Assembly (NCBI RefSeq): GCF_900104415.1 | Contig: NZ_FMXR01000007.1 | Coordinates: forward strand, 1-64,000 | Length of the DNA: 64,000 bases | Reading direction: 5' to 3' | Origin: Eubacterium oxidoreducens | Lineage (GTDB): Bacteria > Bacillota > Clostridia > Lachnospirales > Lachnospiraceae | Shown here: positions 25,142 through 34,435 of the stretch, piece by piece | How the letters are laid out: every line of letters begins with the position of its first letter | How positions within the stretch are numbered: position 1 is the stretch's first letter | Notes under the pieces: generated by a model | Database searches by the model: none | Told to the model about the DNA's origin: nothing | What the model saw: only the letters and a program-made list of their open reading frames with translations | Program-made: the position numbers and the translations under genes

Positions 25142-26575
25142 ATGGGCGGATTTTTTGGAGTAGCATCACAGGATGATTGCGTTTTTGATCTGTTCTATGG
25201 AACGGATTATCACTCACATCTTGGGACCAGAAGAGCAGGACTTGCAGTATATGGCACGGAGAATGGGTTTGATCGTGCGATTCATAGTATTGAAACCACG
25301 AACTTTCGACCAAAATTTGATAAAGATATTTTGAAGATGAAAGGGCATCTTGGAATTGGTTGTATTTCAGATTATGAGCCGCAACCACTGATTATTCGTT
25401 CGCATCACGGAACATATGCCATTACAACGGTTGGTAAGATTAATAATGCATCGCAGCTTGCGGATGATTTATTTGCGAAGGGGCACTCACATTTTCTGGA
25501 GATGAGCGGAGGCGATATCAATCCTACAGAGCTTGTTGCAACGTTGATTAATCAACAAGATACGATTGTTGACGGGATTCGTTATGTGCAAGATGTTGTG
25601 GATGGCTCAATGACTTTGATGCTGATGACAAAAGACGGGATTTATGCTGCGCGTGATAAGTATGGAAGAACACCGGTTGAGATTGGATATAAAAAGACGG
25701 AAGAAGGAGCGGCGCATTGTATTTGCTTTGAGAGCTTTTCTTTCTTGAATCTGGGATACCGGATGAAGAAGGAATTAGGACCGGGAGAGATTGTCTTTGT
25801 GGATCCGGAGGAAATTAAGACAGTTGCACCGGCGCTTGATGAGATGAAGGTGTGTTCTTTTCTGTGGATTTACTATGGATTTCCGGCATCTACTTATGAA
25901 GGGCTCAATGTCGAAGATGTTCGATGCAAATGTGGTAGTAAACTTGCCAAACGGGATATGACAAGAGGAATTAAACCGAATATGGTTGCAGGCGTTCCGG
26001 ACTCGGGTATTGCACATGCCGTTGGCTACGCCAATGAATCAGGCGTGCCGTATTCGCGACCATTTGTCAAGTATACGCCAACCTGGCCGCGCTCGTTTAT
26101 GCCTACAATTCAAAGCCGGCGTGATTTGATTGCCAAGATGAAACTTGTACCGATTCGTGAATTGTTAGAGGGAAATAAGCTGTTGCTGATTGATGATTCC
26201 ATTGTTCGTGGTACGCAGCTTCGAGAGACAACGCAGTATCTATACAAGAGCGGCGTTGAGGAGGTTCACATCCGGCCGGCATGTCCGCCGTTGGTCTTTG
26301 GATGCAAATATTTGAATTTTTCCAGATCGAATTCCGAAGCGGAGCTGATTACTCGCAGGATGATTGAGAAGCTGGAAGGAACAATGAATCCGTCGGATTC
26401 TATTTTGGCCAAGTATACAGATCCGGATTCTGATCAGTATGCGAATATGTTAGAAGAGATTCGCAGGCAATTAGATTTTACATCCCTTCATTATCACAGA
26501 TTGGATGATATGGTAGAGGCAATTGGATTAGGAAAGTGTAAGCTTTGCACCTATTGCTGGGATGGAGCTGAATAA
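25142..26575 (+). CDS. PurF-family amidophosphoribosyltransferase paralogue lacking the N-terminal catalytic Cys
   Basis: This 477-residue protein aligns along its whole length with glutamine PRPP amidotransferase. It has an Ntn glutaminase-like domain (about residues 1-235) and a phosphoribosyltransferase domain with an intact PRPP motif IDDSIVRG (Asp351-Asp352). Cysteines in RCKCG, FGCKY and KLCTYC fit the iron-sulphur-containing Bacillus-type enzyme. Active PurF exposes a Cys at the mature N-terminus in CGVFG; here the matching start is GGFFGV, with Gly in place of Cys and no Cys until residue 13. It may use free ammonia or have another role. GGAGG precedes the ATG. Confidence 0.85.
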   Translation: MGGFFGVASQDDCVFDLFYGTDYHSHLGTRRAGLAVYGTENGFDRAIHSIETTNFRPKFDKDILKMKGHLGIGCISDYEPQPLIIRSHHGTYAITTVGKINNASQLADDLFAKGHSHFLEMSGGDINPTELVATLINQQDTIVDGIRYVQDVVDGSMTLMLMTKDGIYAARDKYGRTPVEIGYKKTEEGAAHCICFESFSFLNLGYRMKKELGPGEIVFVDPEEIKTVAPALDEMKVCSFLWIYYGFPASTYEGLNVEDVRCKCGSKLAKRDMTRGIKPNMVAGVPDSGIAHAVGYANESGVPYSRPFVKYTPTWPRSFMPTIQSRRDLIAKMKLVPIRELLEGNKLLLIDDSIVRGTQLRETTQYLYKSGVEEVHIRPACPPLVFGCKYLNFSRSNSEAELITRRMIEKLEGTMNPSDSILAKYTDPDSDQYANMLEEIRRQLDFTSLHYHRLDDMVEAIGLGKCKLCTYCWDGAE

Positions 26576-26586
26576 AGAAATTACAG

Positions 26587-26633
26587 GACATCGAAAGCAG
26601 GGGCTTATCGTCTCATGCCTTCGATGTCTTTTG
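26587..26633 (+). terminator. Terminator after the PurF-like gene
   Basis: A 9-bp stem, GACATCGAA with TTCGATGTC, has a 24-base loop and is followed by TTTTGGTTTT. Confidence 0.75.
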
Positions 26634-26716
26634 GTTTTGAAGAAGATTATTTTAGGAAGTGAGACTTTAACTTGCCGGTTAAAACGATTAAAATATAGGA
26701 AAAGAAAGGAGCGGCT

Positions 26717-27016
26717 ATGGCAACACAAGGAGCGGCAAAGGAACAGACAAAAAGCAGAATCAGAGAGCCAAAGAGATATCGCGTTATCATGCATAACGAT
26801 GACTTTACGACGATGGAATTCGTGGTGGATATTCTGGTTCGGATATTCCATAAAAATGAGATCGAAGCGGAGCAGATTATGATGAGTGTTCATCAAAAAG
26901 GGAGCGCAGTGGTTGGAGTATATCCTTATGATATTGCCAAGACCAGAATATTAGAATCGATGAACCGTGCCAAGGCAGAAGGTTTTCCGTTTCGTATGAC
27001 CATGGAGGAAGCATAG
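26717..27016 (+). CDS. clpS: ClpS, N-degron adaptor for ClpA
   Basis: This 99-residue adaptor has a short flexible N-terminus followed by the ClpS core: the HNDDFTTMEFVVDIL segment that forms the pocket for an N-terminal Leu, Phe, Tyr or Trp, and the VHQKGSAVVGVYPYDIAKTR region that contacts the Clp ATPase. It delivers N-degron proteins to ClpAP. AAAGGAG lies 6 bases before the ATG, and its stop directly abuts the clpA start. With aat downstream it forms a full recognition and tagging unit. Confidence 0.95.
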   Translation: MATQGAAKEQTKSRIREPKRYRVIMHNDDFTTMEFVVDILVRIFHKNEIEAEQIMMSVHQKGSAVVGVYPYDIAKTRILESMNRAKAEGFPFRMTMEEA

Positions 27017-29254
27017 ATGAATTTATCAAAACTGGTGTCCGTGATTATGGAACGGGCAATTAAATGTGCACATGATGCGCACTATGAATATGTGACACCG
27101 GAAGTAATTTTACTTGCGCTGTGTGAAACGGCATCATTCTATGAGCCGTATGTGGAGTGTGGCGGAGATGTGGCAGCTTTAGAAGAGGATTTGAAGGAGT
27201 ACTTAAAAGAATATGTAACCGATGCCAAGGCGACAACGGCGCAATTCTCCGCAGAGGCCGGGGAGATGCTTGTGGCGGCGCAGCGTTCGGCGCAGTACAG
27301 TGGGCGTAACGTGATTGAGCTCGAGCATATTGTCAGGGGAATGTGGCAACTCCAGGATTGTTATGCCGTTTATTATATGAGTCTGCAAGGCGTGGAAGAA
27401 GTGGAACTGCTTCAGGCACTTCTTGAAGAAAAAGGTGAAGACTGGGGAGCCGGTGAGCAACAAATTCCGGATCAAGAAAAGAAGGAATCAACCTATGAGC
27501 AATATGCTCCTTGCATGAACGATATGCTAGAAGGCGTGAATCCTTTGATTGGTCGTGAAGCTGAGCTTGAACGAACTATTCAGATTCTGTGCCGGAAAGA
27601 GAAGAATAATGTGATTCACATTGGAGAGCCGGGCGTAGGGAAAACGGCGCTGATGTATGGTCTGGTGCAGCGCATTGAGAAGGGCTTAGTGCCGGAGCAA
27701 CTTAAGGGCGCACGTGTCTTTATGTTGGATCTTGGAAGTTTGCTTGCAGGTACGCAGTACCGGGGCGACTTAGAAAAGCGTCTAAAGAAGCTTCTTAAGG
27801 AAATCAGCCGAGAAGAAAAGGCTATCATCTACATCGATGAGATCCACAACCTGACAGGTGCCGGAGCTGTTGGAGAGGGTTCCTTTGATACTTCTAATAT
27901 GTTAAAACCGTATCTTGCACAGGGCTCGATTCGTTTTGTCGGCGCGACGACATTTGAAGAATACAAGCGTTACTTTGAGAAGAACAAAAGCCTTGTAAGA
28001 AGATTTCAAAATGTGGAGATTGCGGAGCCTTCGGAGGAAGAGACTGTGAAGATCTTAGAGGGCTTAAAACCAAATTACGAAAAGTATCACGGTGTCAAGT
28101 ATCAAAAGGGTGTGCTTGAATATGCCGTCTCCATGAGTAAAAAGTATATCAACGAGCGGTTTTTGCCGGATAAGGCAATTGATCTGATTGACGAAGCGGG
28201 TGCTTATCGCAAGATTCATCCGCTCGATCAAAAGCGCCAGTCTGTCGGCAAAGACCTGATCAATGAAGTGCTGACGAGTATCTGTCGGGTACCGGTTCAG
28301 GTGACGGCCGACGAGCTTGAGCAGGACGGTTTAAAGTCCTTAGAAGAGCGTATGCTCTCTCAGATCTTCGGACAGGATGAGGCGGTCTCGCAGGTTGTAA
28401 ACGCCATCAAATTCTCAAAAGCCGGTCTTTTAGAGGAAAACAAACCGCTCTCGAGCTTTCTATTTGCCGGTCCGACCGGTGTTGGTAAGACAGAAATTGC
28501 AAAATGTCTTGCAAAAGAACTTGGCATTTCTCTGGTGCGTTTTGATATGAGTGAGTATGGAGAAAAACACGCGGTTGCGAAGCTGATTGGTTCACCGGCC
28601 GGCTATGTCGGCTACGAAGATGGTGGCCTTTTAACCGAGGCCATCCGCAAGATGCCTTCTTGCGTGTTGCTTCTTGATGAAATGGAAAAGGCGCATGAAG
28701 ATATTTTTAACGTACTCCTTCAGGTTATGGACTATGCAACATTGACAGACAACCAGGGCCGAAAGGCGGATTTTCGTAATGTCATTATTATTATGACGTC
28801 CAATGCAGGCGCCAGCCGTCTTGACAAGATGGGCATCGGATTTGAAAGTGGCGATACAACGCCGGATGTGATTACGGATGAGGTGAAGCGTCTATTTGCT
28901 CCGGAATTTCGGAATCGTTTGAATAAGATTGTGGTCTTTTCTTCCATGACGCAGGAGATGGGAAGCAGAATCGCCGAGAAAAAACTTGGTGAACTTAAAG
29001 CGCTCTTGCTGCAAAAGAAGGTAGAAATGACTTACACTAAGCGTGCAACGCAGCTGCTTCTTAAAAAGGGAATCAGCAAGGAGTACGGCGCCAGAAATAT
29101 GGACCGCATCATCCAAAATGAAGTTAAAACGCTTCTGGTTGACGAGTTGCTCTATGGGAAACTGAAAAAAGGTGGCGCCTGCCAGATTGATGCGAAGCAG
29201 GATTCTTTCACCTTTCATCTTAAAAAGAAGTCAAAGAAAGCAGGGGAGAAATAA
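27017..29254 (+). CDS. clpA: ClpA, ATP-dependent Clp protease ATPase subunit
   Basis: This 745-residue AAA+ unfoldase with two ATPase modules has a Clp-N domain (about 1-140), Walker A loops GEPGVGKT (residues 203-210) and GPTGVGKT (485-492), Walker [10 protein letters not shown] and VLLLDEMEK, and a ClpP-docking IGF loop at residues 607-609. There is no long coiled-coil M domain between the modules, which separates it from ClpC and ClpB; length and neighbours (clpS, aat) also fit ClpA. It unfolds substrates for ClpP, which is not in the window. Confidence 0.95.
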   Translation: MNLSKLVSVIMERAIKCAHDAHYEYVTPEVILLALCETASFYEPYVECGGDVAALEEDLKEYLKEYVTDAKATTAQFSAEAGEMLVAAQRSAQYSGRNVIELEHIVRGMWQLQDCYAVYYMSLQGVEEVELLQALLEEKGEDWGAGEQQIPDQEKKESTYEQYAPCMNDMLEGVNPLIGREAELERTIQILCRKEKNNVIHIGEPGVGKTALMYGLVQRIEKGLVPEQLKGARVFMLDLGSLLAGTQYRGDLEKRLKKLLKEISREEKAIIYIDEIHNLTGAGAVGEGSFDTSNMLKPYLAQGSIRFVGATTFEEYKRYFEKNKSLVRRFQNVEIAEPSEEETVKILEGLKPNYEKYHGVKYQKGVLEYAVSMSKKYINERFLPDKAIDLIDEAGAYRKIHPLDQKRQSVGKDLINEVLTSICRVPVQVTADELEQDGLKSLEERMLSQIFGQDEAVSQVVNAIKFSKAGLLEENKPLSSFLFAGPTGVGKTEIAKCLAKELGISLVRFDMSEYGEKHAVAKLIGSPAGYVGYEDGGLLTEAIRKMPSCVLLLDEMEKAHEDIFNVLLQVMDYATLTDNQGRKADFRNVIIIMTSNAGASRLDKMGIGFESGDTTPDVITDEVKRLFAPEFRNRLNKIVVFSSMTQEMGSRIAEKKLGELKALLLQKKVEMTYTKRATQLLLKKGISKEYGARNMDRIIQNEVKTLLVDELLYGKLKKGGACQIDAKQDSFTFHLKKKSKKAGEK

Positions 29255-29911
29255 GTGAGACCTATCTATCAGCTGACGGAGGAAATTTCATTTCCAAAAT
29301 CCGAGCTTGCAAGAGAGGATGGTCTGCTCGCCTTTGGCGGCGACCTGAAATTAGAGAGGCTGCTGCTCGCCTATTCCAACGGAATCTTCCCCTGGTACAA
29401 TCCGGGTGAGGAGATCTTGTGGTGGTGTCCTAGGCAGCGTTTCATCATTAGGCCAAGCAAAATTCATATCTCAAAATCCATGAAGAAATTCATGAAGCAT
29501 CACAAGGTGCAAGTGCAGATAAATCGGGATTTCGCTGACACGATGCACAGATGCCGGCTTAAGCGTGAACATGAAAAGGACGGCACATGGATTGGGGATG
29601 ATATGGAGGCGGCGTATGGCCTGCTTCATAAGATCGGATATGCGATGAGTATCGATGCTTTTGTAGATGATGAACTGGCCGGAGGATTATATGGCGTTGT
29701 CATTGGCAAATGTTTTTTCGGTGAGAGCATGTTCTCTGAAAGCGTAAATGGCTCTAAGTTGGCGCTGATTTATCTCGCGCAGATTTTAGAGGATAATGAT
29801 TTTTTGATGATTGACTGTCAATTTCACACCGACCATCTTGAGAGTATGGGCGGAGAGTATGTGGAGTGGGAGGAATATAAGGGGATGCTGCGTGAGGGAA
29901 TCAAGTGGTAG
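29255..29911 (+). CDS. aat: Leucyl/phenylalanyl-tRNA--protein transferase (Aat)
   Basis: This 218-residue enzyme has the conserved GLLAFGGDL, LLAYSNGIFPWY and LWWCPRQRF blocks, the GYAMSIDAF segment and GGLYGVVIGKCFFGESMFS. It moves Leu or Phe from a charged tRNA to proteins beginning with Arg or Lys, creating N-degrons read by ClpS. The start is GTG, 6 bases after GGGGAG and directly abutting the clpA stop, so clpS, clpA and aat are one coupled operon. The long inverted repeat begins at the stop codon and may supply the terminator. Confidence 0.95.
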   Translation: MRPIYQLTEEISFPKSELAREDGLLAFGGDLKLERLLLAYSNGIFPWYNPGEEILWWCPRQRFIIRPSKIHISKSMKKFMKHHKVQVQINRDFADTMHRCRLKREHEKDGTWIGDDMEAAYGLLHKIGYAMSIDAFVDDELAGGLYGVVIGKCFFGESMFSESVNGSKLALIYLAQILEDNDFLMIDCQFHTDHLESMGGEYVEWEEYKGMLREGIKW

Positions 29912-30805
29912 CTCTGCGGGGGGAGGTTGCTTTCTCCTGTGGATACGATTTCTCCCCGCACCGACCCGCCGCTAATCAAATTTTTACTGCGTATCCTTTG
30001 ATTTACTCGCCACCGCCCGTGTTCTGCTAGGGGGGTGATGATAATCTTATAAGAAATGGCCCGTTGTGCCTTCGGCACACCTTGCGGTCTAAAAAAGGCT
30101 AAGGTACTGCAAGCAAGCTTGCATCCTTAGCCTTTTCCATACCTATGTCTGCTGCGCAGACGGGCCATTTCCTTACGCAATCGGAGGCAGCCTCGGTTCG
30201 GTTTGGCGAGTATCAGATACTCGTAAAAATCTGGCGGCTCTCGACGTGCTTGTCGAAATGTATCCACCAGTCGAAAGCGAGGGTGCCCGCGCCGCAGAAC
30301 TATCCACTTGGGAGGGGGCGGGGCTGCGCCGGGAGATATCTTTTGTAACTTTGCCGGCGTATTAGAGCCCAAAAGACACAAATCTCCCCATTCTCAGGAA
30401 TATCGTTTCGGCTGCAACCACCTTGGTAGCAGTTTCGGCTGGGAATTCACCAGCGACCGGAAAGGATACATTTTCGAATGCACATCGAGAGCCGCCGGTT
30501 CTTGACGAGCATCGATAGCGAGCTGCGGGCGAACCGTGGCTGCTTCGGATAACATAAAGAAATGACTTGTCTGCGAAGCAGACATAGGGATAAGGAAACC
30601 GGCGTGTCTGCAAGCTGGCTTGCATAAGCGACGGTTTGATTATCCCGTAAGGTGTGCCGAAGGCACAGCAGGTCATTTCTTTTAAACCTACCACAACCAA
30701 TCCTAGCAGAACACGGGCGACGGCGAGCGAAACAAAGATGCGCAGGAAAGAACCGAACAGCGGCGGGTCGGTGCAGGCGAAAATAGTATGCCTTGAAGGG
30801 AGCGC
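29912..30805. repeat. Giant imperfect inverted repeat: two diverged copies of a GC-rich element, tail to tail
   Basis: The left half read forward and the right half read backward align along about 430 bases each. Anchors include a perfect 16-base pair at 29958-29973 and 30759-30774, the shared GCCCGTGTTCTGCTAGG, GTGCCTTCGGCACACCTT, a GTCTGC...GCAGAC palindrome and GGCGGCTCTCGA. Each arm also has its own short palindromes. Open frames exist but are inconsistent between the copies, so I do not call genes here. It fills the gap between aat and the convergent radical SAM gene and is much richer in GC than its flanks. Confidence 0.85.
30095..30134 (+). terminator. Nested hairpin inside the left repeat arm, probable terminator of clpS-clpA-aat
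   Basis: AAGGCTAAGG pairs with CCTTAGCCTT and encloses a second stem GCAAGC/GCTTGC; T residues follow. Confidence 0.6.
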
Positions 30806-30835
30806 CCCCCTCTTCACAACCGAAACAAAACGACG

Positions 30836-30869
30836 ACAAAAAAAGAAAGAACTGCACTCAGCAGTTCTT
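30836..30869 (-). terminator. Terminator of the radical SAM gene
   Basis: On the minus strand the stem AAGAACTGC / GCAGTTCTT is followed by a T-rich run just past the stop codon. Confidence 0.88.
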
Positions 30870-30885
30870 CCTTCCGTGTTTTGAT

Positions 30886-32373
30886 TTATCGATTAGAAGC
30901 AACTTTTTCCTTGTTGTCAATCGTTTCATTTTCACTTTCGATGACTTCTTTGTTTCTCTCTAAGAATCCATCAAGATTTTCTTTCTTGTAGTTGATGTAA
31001 CCTCTCTTAACGTGAGGATTCTCAGCCCAAAGTCTGTCAGCTTCTTCATTCCAAGAATCCGCATAAGGCTGACATTTTTCTGTTAAATGTTCCACGCTTT
31101 CAGGAGACTGTAAGTCGGTAGAAACAGCACCTGATTTGTGAACCATCTCGCGAAGTTTTTCCGGATTCTCAAGCATCGGGCAAGGTTTAAGCATATTATC
31201 GTTAAATGGCTGACCATCACGATAAGCCATAAATAATGGCTGCTTTAAGCACTCAAGAAGTGTGTTCTTGCGGATGTTTGCTCCGGAATAGTGGATGAAT
31301 ACGCAAGGTTCCGCATCGCCATTTGCATTGATGTGGAAGTAGTTACGACCACCGGCAATACAACCGCCTACGAACTCGCCATCGTTTTGGAAGTCCATAA
31401 GCATGATTGGTTTGCCGCCCTCAAATGCACGAATTTCGCGCAAACGATTATAGATGTATACACGCTGTTCAGGTGTTAATAATAATTCCGTATCAGCCTC
31501 GTTACCAACCGGCATGTAGTGGAAATACCATGCATAGCGGCATCCATGATCAATCATAAGATCGATAAATTCATCAGAAGTAACCGCATCTAAATTCTTT
31601 CTTGTATAACAAACTGAACAACCGTAGAATAAGCCATATTCTCTCATAAGATCCATAGCATTAAGAACCTTCTTGAAGATTCCGTCGCCGCGTCGACCGT
31701 CATTGGCTTCTTCAAAGCCTTCTAAGCTCAAAGAGAAGGACAGGTTACCAACTTTTTGAACTTCTTTACAGAATTCTTCGTCAATTAAGGTACCATTTGT
31801 GTAGCTGTGGAAAGCAACGTCACGATGTTTTTTACATAATTTTAAGATGTCGTCCTTACGAACGAGTGGTTCACCACCGGTGAACATATAAAGATATACA
31901 CCAAGTTCCTTACCCTGTGTAACGATAGAGTCCATTTCTTCAAAAGTAAGATTTAATTTATATCCGTATTCTGCTGCCCAGCATCCTGTACAGCGAAGAT
32001 TGCAGGCACTTGTTGGATCCATCAAGATGAGCCATGGTATATTGCAGTTATGTACTTCTCTCATATGACGAATGGTTTTGGTTCCATGGAAGGCAGCTTC
32101 AAAACCAAGGTTTAATGCTGTCATCTTAGCAACATTTGGATCAAGTTCGTCTAACATCTTGTTTACAAATTTATTCCATTTGTGATTTTTGTCAGTAGCA
32201 AGTTTTTTGGCTCCCTCAAAAGCTTCATCAGTAAAATTGTCACCCATAAATTTTTTGGCCAATTCAATAATCTGAAGAAGACCTTTTTCTCTGTCTTTGT
32301 TCAAACGCTTTAAAGCAACATCAATTGCAGCACTAAATGCTTTTCTTTGCATAGTGTGTGTTATATTTGCCAT
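30886..32373 (-). CDS. Radical SAM protein of unknown substrate (COG0535-like)
   Basis: This 495-residue protein has an N-terminal helical region of about 110 residues, then the radical SAM core with Cys124, Cys128 and Cys131 in CNLRCTGC, the MFTGGEPLV glycine motif and LSFSLSLEG. Late cysteines (GGCIAGGRNYFHINANGDAEPC and KPCPMLENP) resemble a SPASM-like tail that may hold one extra cluster. It is long for the family because of both terminal extensions. No peptide precursor is adjacent. A TetR gene is divergent, so the pair probably forms a repressor-target unit. AAAGGGG lies upstream of the ATG. Confidence 0.85.
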   Translation of the reverse strand: MANITHTMQRKAFSAAIDVALKRLNKDREKGLLQIIELAKKFMGDNFTDEAFEGAKKLATDKNHKWNKFVNKMLDELDPNVAKMTALNLGFEAAFHGTKTIRHMREVHNCNIPWLILMDPTSACNLRCTGCWAAEYGYKLNLTFEEMDSIVTQGKELGVYLYMFTGGEPLVRKDDILKLCKKHRDVAFHSYTNGTLIDEEFCKEVQKVGNLSFSLSLEGFEEANDGRRGDGIFKKVLNAMDLMREYGLFYGCSVCYTRKNLDAVTSDEFIDLMIDHGCRYAWYFHYMPVGNEADTELLLTPEQRVYIYNRLREIRAFEGGKPIMLMDFQNDGEFVGGCIAGGRNYFHINANGDAEPCVFIHYSGANIRKNTLLECLKQPLFMAYRDGQPFNDNMLKPCPMLENPEKLREMVHKSGAVSTDLQSPESVEHLTEKCQPYADSWNEEADRLWAENPHVKRGYINYKKENLDGFLERNKEVIESENETIDNKEKVASNR

Positions 32374-32612
32374 AAAAATGTTTCCCCTTTCAAATCTGTA
32401 ACGATGGTTACAAAAACAATAGTTGTTTGATGAAAATCACGTGTCGGATAAACAACACCTGTTGATTTTCTAACTACTGTATATTATAATGCGTTTGTTG
32501 TGTTAGACAACCATCAATTATTAATTTTTTGTGTGTTTTCCAACAAATTGTGCTTTGAGTGTTGGAAATAGGGAAAAATATACTACTTATAGATAGGAGA
32601 AAAGAACTGCAT
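32374..32612. promoter_or_regulatory. Divergent regulatory region between the radical SAM and TetR genes
   Basis: A plus-strand promoter, TTGATT (32462-32467) and TATAAT (32485-32490), has a 17-base spacer. Inverted pairs GAAAATCA / TGATTTTC and GTTGTG / GACAAC flank or overlap it, as expected for TetR operators. The region is AT-rich and otherwise empty. The minus-strand promoter is not clear. Confidence 0.55.
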
Positions 32613-33197
32613 ATGACCAAGGATAGAAGAACAAAATACACAAAGACGGTTATTCGGGATGCTTTTTACGAATTATTGCTTGAAAAACCGATAAAAAAGA
32701 TAACCGTAACGGATATCTGTAAATTAGCGGATATCAATAGAAGTACTTTTTATACTTATTATGATGATGTTATGGCTCTTTCGGAGTCGATTCAAAATGA
32801 GCTGTTTGAAAATGTTCTAATATCCATTACAACAGATCATTGGTATGAGGATTTATTAAAACTCATAGACGAAAATAAAGATGTGTGTTCGGCATTGATC
32901 GGGCCATATGGAGATGCTTCCTTTTTAAAGCATTTAATTTATCTTGGTTATAGTAACAGTATGAGAGTTTGGGATAAGTTGTATCCAAAGGCAGATGAGA
33001 AAGTAAAAGATTATGCGTATTCTTTTATTTCCGGAGGAATTATTGCAATTTTGGAAAATTGGGTAGCAGATGGCTGCAAGGATGACATTGAATATGTAGG
33101 AAAGCTTCTATACGGATTGTCCATGAAAGGAATTTCTGTTATGGAGGAAGGTGCAGAGCAGACGGAACTTCCGACGGGAAAGCTTCCGGTTGATTAA
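32613..33197 (+). CDS. TetR/AcrR family transcriptional regulator
   Basis: This 194-residue protein has an N-terminal TetR DNA-binding domain (ITVTDICKLADINRSTFYTYYDD, about residues 29-51) and a helical ligand domain with a hydrophobic C-terminal part. The predicted role is auto-repression and control of the divergent radical SAM gene. The start is taken as the ATG at 32613; AGGAGA is 12 bases away, rather far, and an in-frame TTG at 32559 is possible. It shares the ADINRSTFY core with the other TetR gene in this window, so the two are from the same broad group. Confidence 0.88.
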   Translation: MTKDRRTKYTKTVIRDAFYELLLEKPIKKITVTDICKLADINRSTFYTYYDDVMALSESIQNELFENVLISITTDHWYEDLLKLIDENKDVCSALIGPYGDASFLKHLIYLGYSNSMRVWDKLYPKADEKVKDYAYSFISGGIIAILENWVADGCKDDIEYVGKLLYGLSMKGISVMEEGAEQTELPTGKLPVD

Positions 33198-33277
33198 GAA
33201 AGAGAATGGCTTTTGTCTTCAAAATATGAGGACGAAAGCTTTTTTGTTGTGAAAAAATAAAATGCAAATATCGCGAA

Positions 33278-33311
33278 TTGTATATACAAAAGAAGGGAGC
33301 TGATGTATAAT
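33278..33311 (+). promoter_or_regulatory. Promoter with overlapping palindrome upstream of the PAS gene
   Basis: TATACA and TATAAT are 17 bases apart. A perfect 12-base palindrome TTGTATATACAA (33278-33289) covers the -35 box, a likely repressor site of GntR-like or similar type. Confidence 0.55.
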
Positions 33312-33355
33312 TATATTGGGCTATTTGTACTAATGAAGTGTGCGAGGTTAGTTAT

Positions 33356-34225
33356 ATGAGTATTGTGTATAAAGACTATTACGAGACGATGTTAGAGCGT
33401 ATGCCGGGGGCATTTTTGATTTACGAGGCGCACGATAAAGGACATATAATATATGCGAATCAGAATCTGATTAAGATGTTTGAATGTGATGATTTTGGGG
33501 ATTTTTTGAAATTGACAAATGGAGGTTTCAAGGGGATGGTCTATGCAGAAGATTACAGTCGCGTCCAAAAAGAAATCTGGAGTCAGATTGATTCAAAGGA
33601 GACGGACAATTGTGACTATGTGGACTATCGTATTATTACAAAGTATGGGAGGATAGTTTATGTACTGGATAATGGAAGGCTTGTGAATGATCCTGTCTTT
33701 GGAGATGTCTTTTATGTAACGCTGTTAAGTCATGATGAGCGCGGACCTTATGTTATGAAGGATTACAGCGAAAAGAAGATTATAGATAAGCGACTGATTG
33801 AGACAGAAAAAGAACTCAACCAATATCGCTTGAAGGTAGAGTCGATGGAATTACTTCATGAAGTGTTGCATTCAGGCCCGTGGAATATAGAATTTGGAGA
33901 AGATGGTGAGGCGCAAAAGGTTAGTTGGAGTCAAGTCTTTCGACAGATGATTGGATATAAGGATGAGAAGGATTTTCCAAATAAGCTGTCGGCATTGCTG
34001 AATATTGTTCATGATGAGGATCGGGAGCGGATTGAGGATAAACTCCGGGAAGTGCTTGATGATAAGACAGGGGAACTGGCCTTTGATGAGGAATTTCGTA
34101 TTCGAACCAGACAGAAAGGATTGTGCTGGTTTCGGGCAGCAGGAAAGCCTGCGAGACGAGAGGATGGAACACCGAAGGGGTTCGTTGGCATGTTCATTGA
34201 TATTGATGAGCATTATCACGTATAA
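33356..34225 (+). CDS. Tandem PAS-domain protein without an output domain
   Basis: This 289-residue cytoplasmic protein has two PAS/PAC units (about 8-125 and 165-285). The first shows GAFLIYEAHDKGHIIYANQNLIKMF; the second shows PWNIEFGEDG, WSQVFRQMIGY and the closing GTPKGFVGMFIDID. A short coiled segment (about 140-165) joins them. In this group of bacteria such PAS pairs normally precede a GGDEF, EAL or kinase domain; here the reading frame ends right after the second PAC and a GC-rich repeat begins 60 bases later. It may be a genuine stand-alone sensor or a shortened gene. GAGGT precedes the ATG. Confidence 0.8.
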   Translation: MSIVYKDYYETMLERMPGAFLIYEAHDKGHIIYANQNLIKMFECDDFGDFLKLTNGGFKGMVYAEDYSRVQKEIWSQIDSKETDNCDYVDYRIITKYGRIVYVLDNGRLVNDPVFGDVFYVTLLSHDERGPYVMKDYSEKKIIDKRLIETEKELNQYRLKVESMELLHEVLHSGPWNIEFGEDGEAQKVSWSQVFRQMIGYKDEKDFPNKLSALLNIVHDEDRERIEDKLREVLDDKTGELAFDEEFRIRTRQKGLCWFRAAGKPARREDGTPKGFVGMFIDIDEHYHV

Positions 34226-34285
34226 AGATATAGTAAAGAATATCGCTTAAGACGTCGATATACATAATAGAGACATGGATGTTTC

Positions 34286-34412
34286 AACTCAGTCGGGGTA
34301 CAAGCTCCGACTGAGTTAAACGCTCCGCGAGGATGCGCACGGATTCGGACAGGAATTTGTCTGCTAAAGCAGACCCGAATCCGGCGCGCAAGACTCGCGA
34401 GCGAGTCTTAAC
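34286..34412. repeat. GC-rich interspersed palindromic repeat, copy 2
   Basis: A perfect hairpin (AACTCAGTCGG...CCGACTGAGTT, 34286-34317) leads into the module also seen at 1-94. The element ends 12 bases before the ribosome site of the next gene. It differs from copy 1 by only a few bases. Confidence 0.88.
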
Positions 34413-34435
34413 AATGGCTTTACAAGGAGGTAGAG

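Noticed and set aside
27017-29254. ClpC
   Set aside because: The coiled-coil M domain between the two ATPase modules is absent, and clpS and aat flank the gene.
29912-30885. Several open frames on both strands between aat and the radical SAM gene
   Set aside because: They lie in the inverted repeat, have odd composition, lack ribosome sites and are not open in the matching frame of the other arm. They are by-products of the GC-rich repeats.
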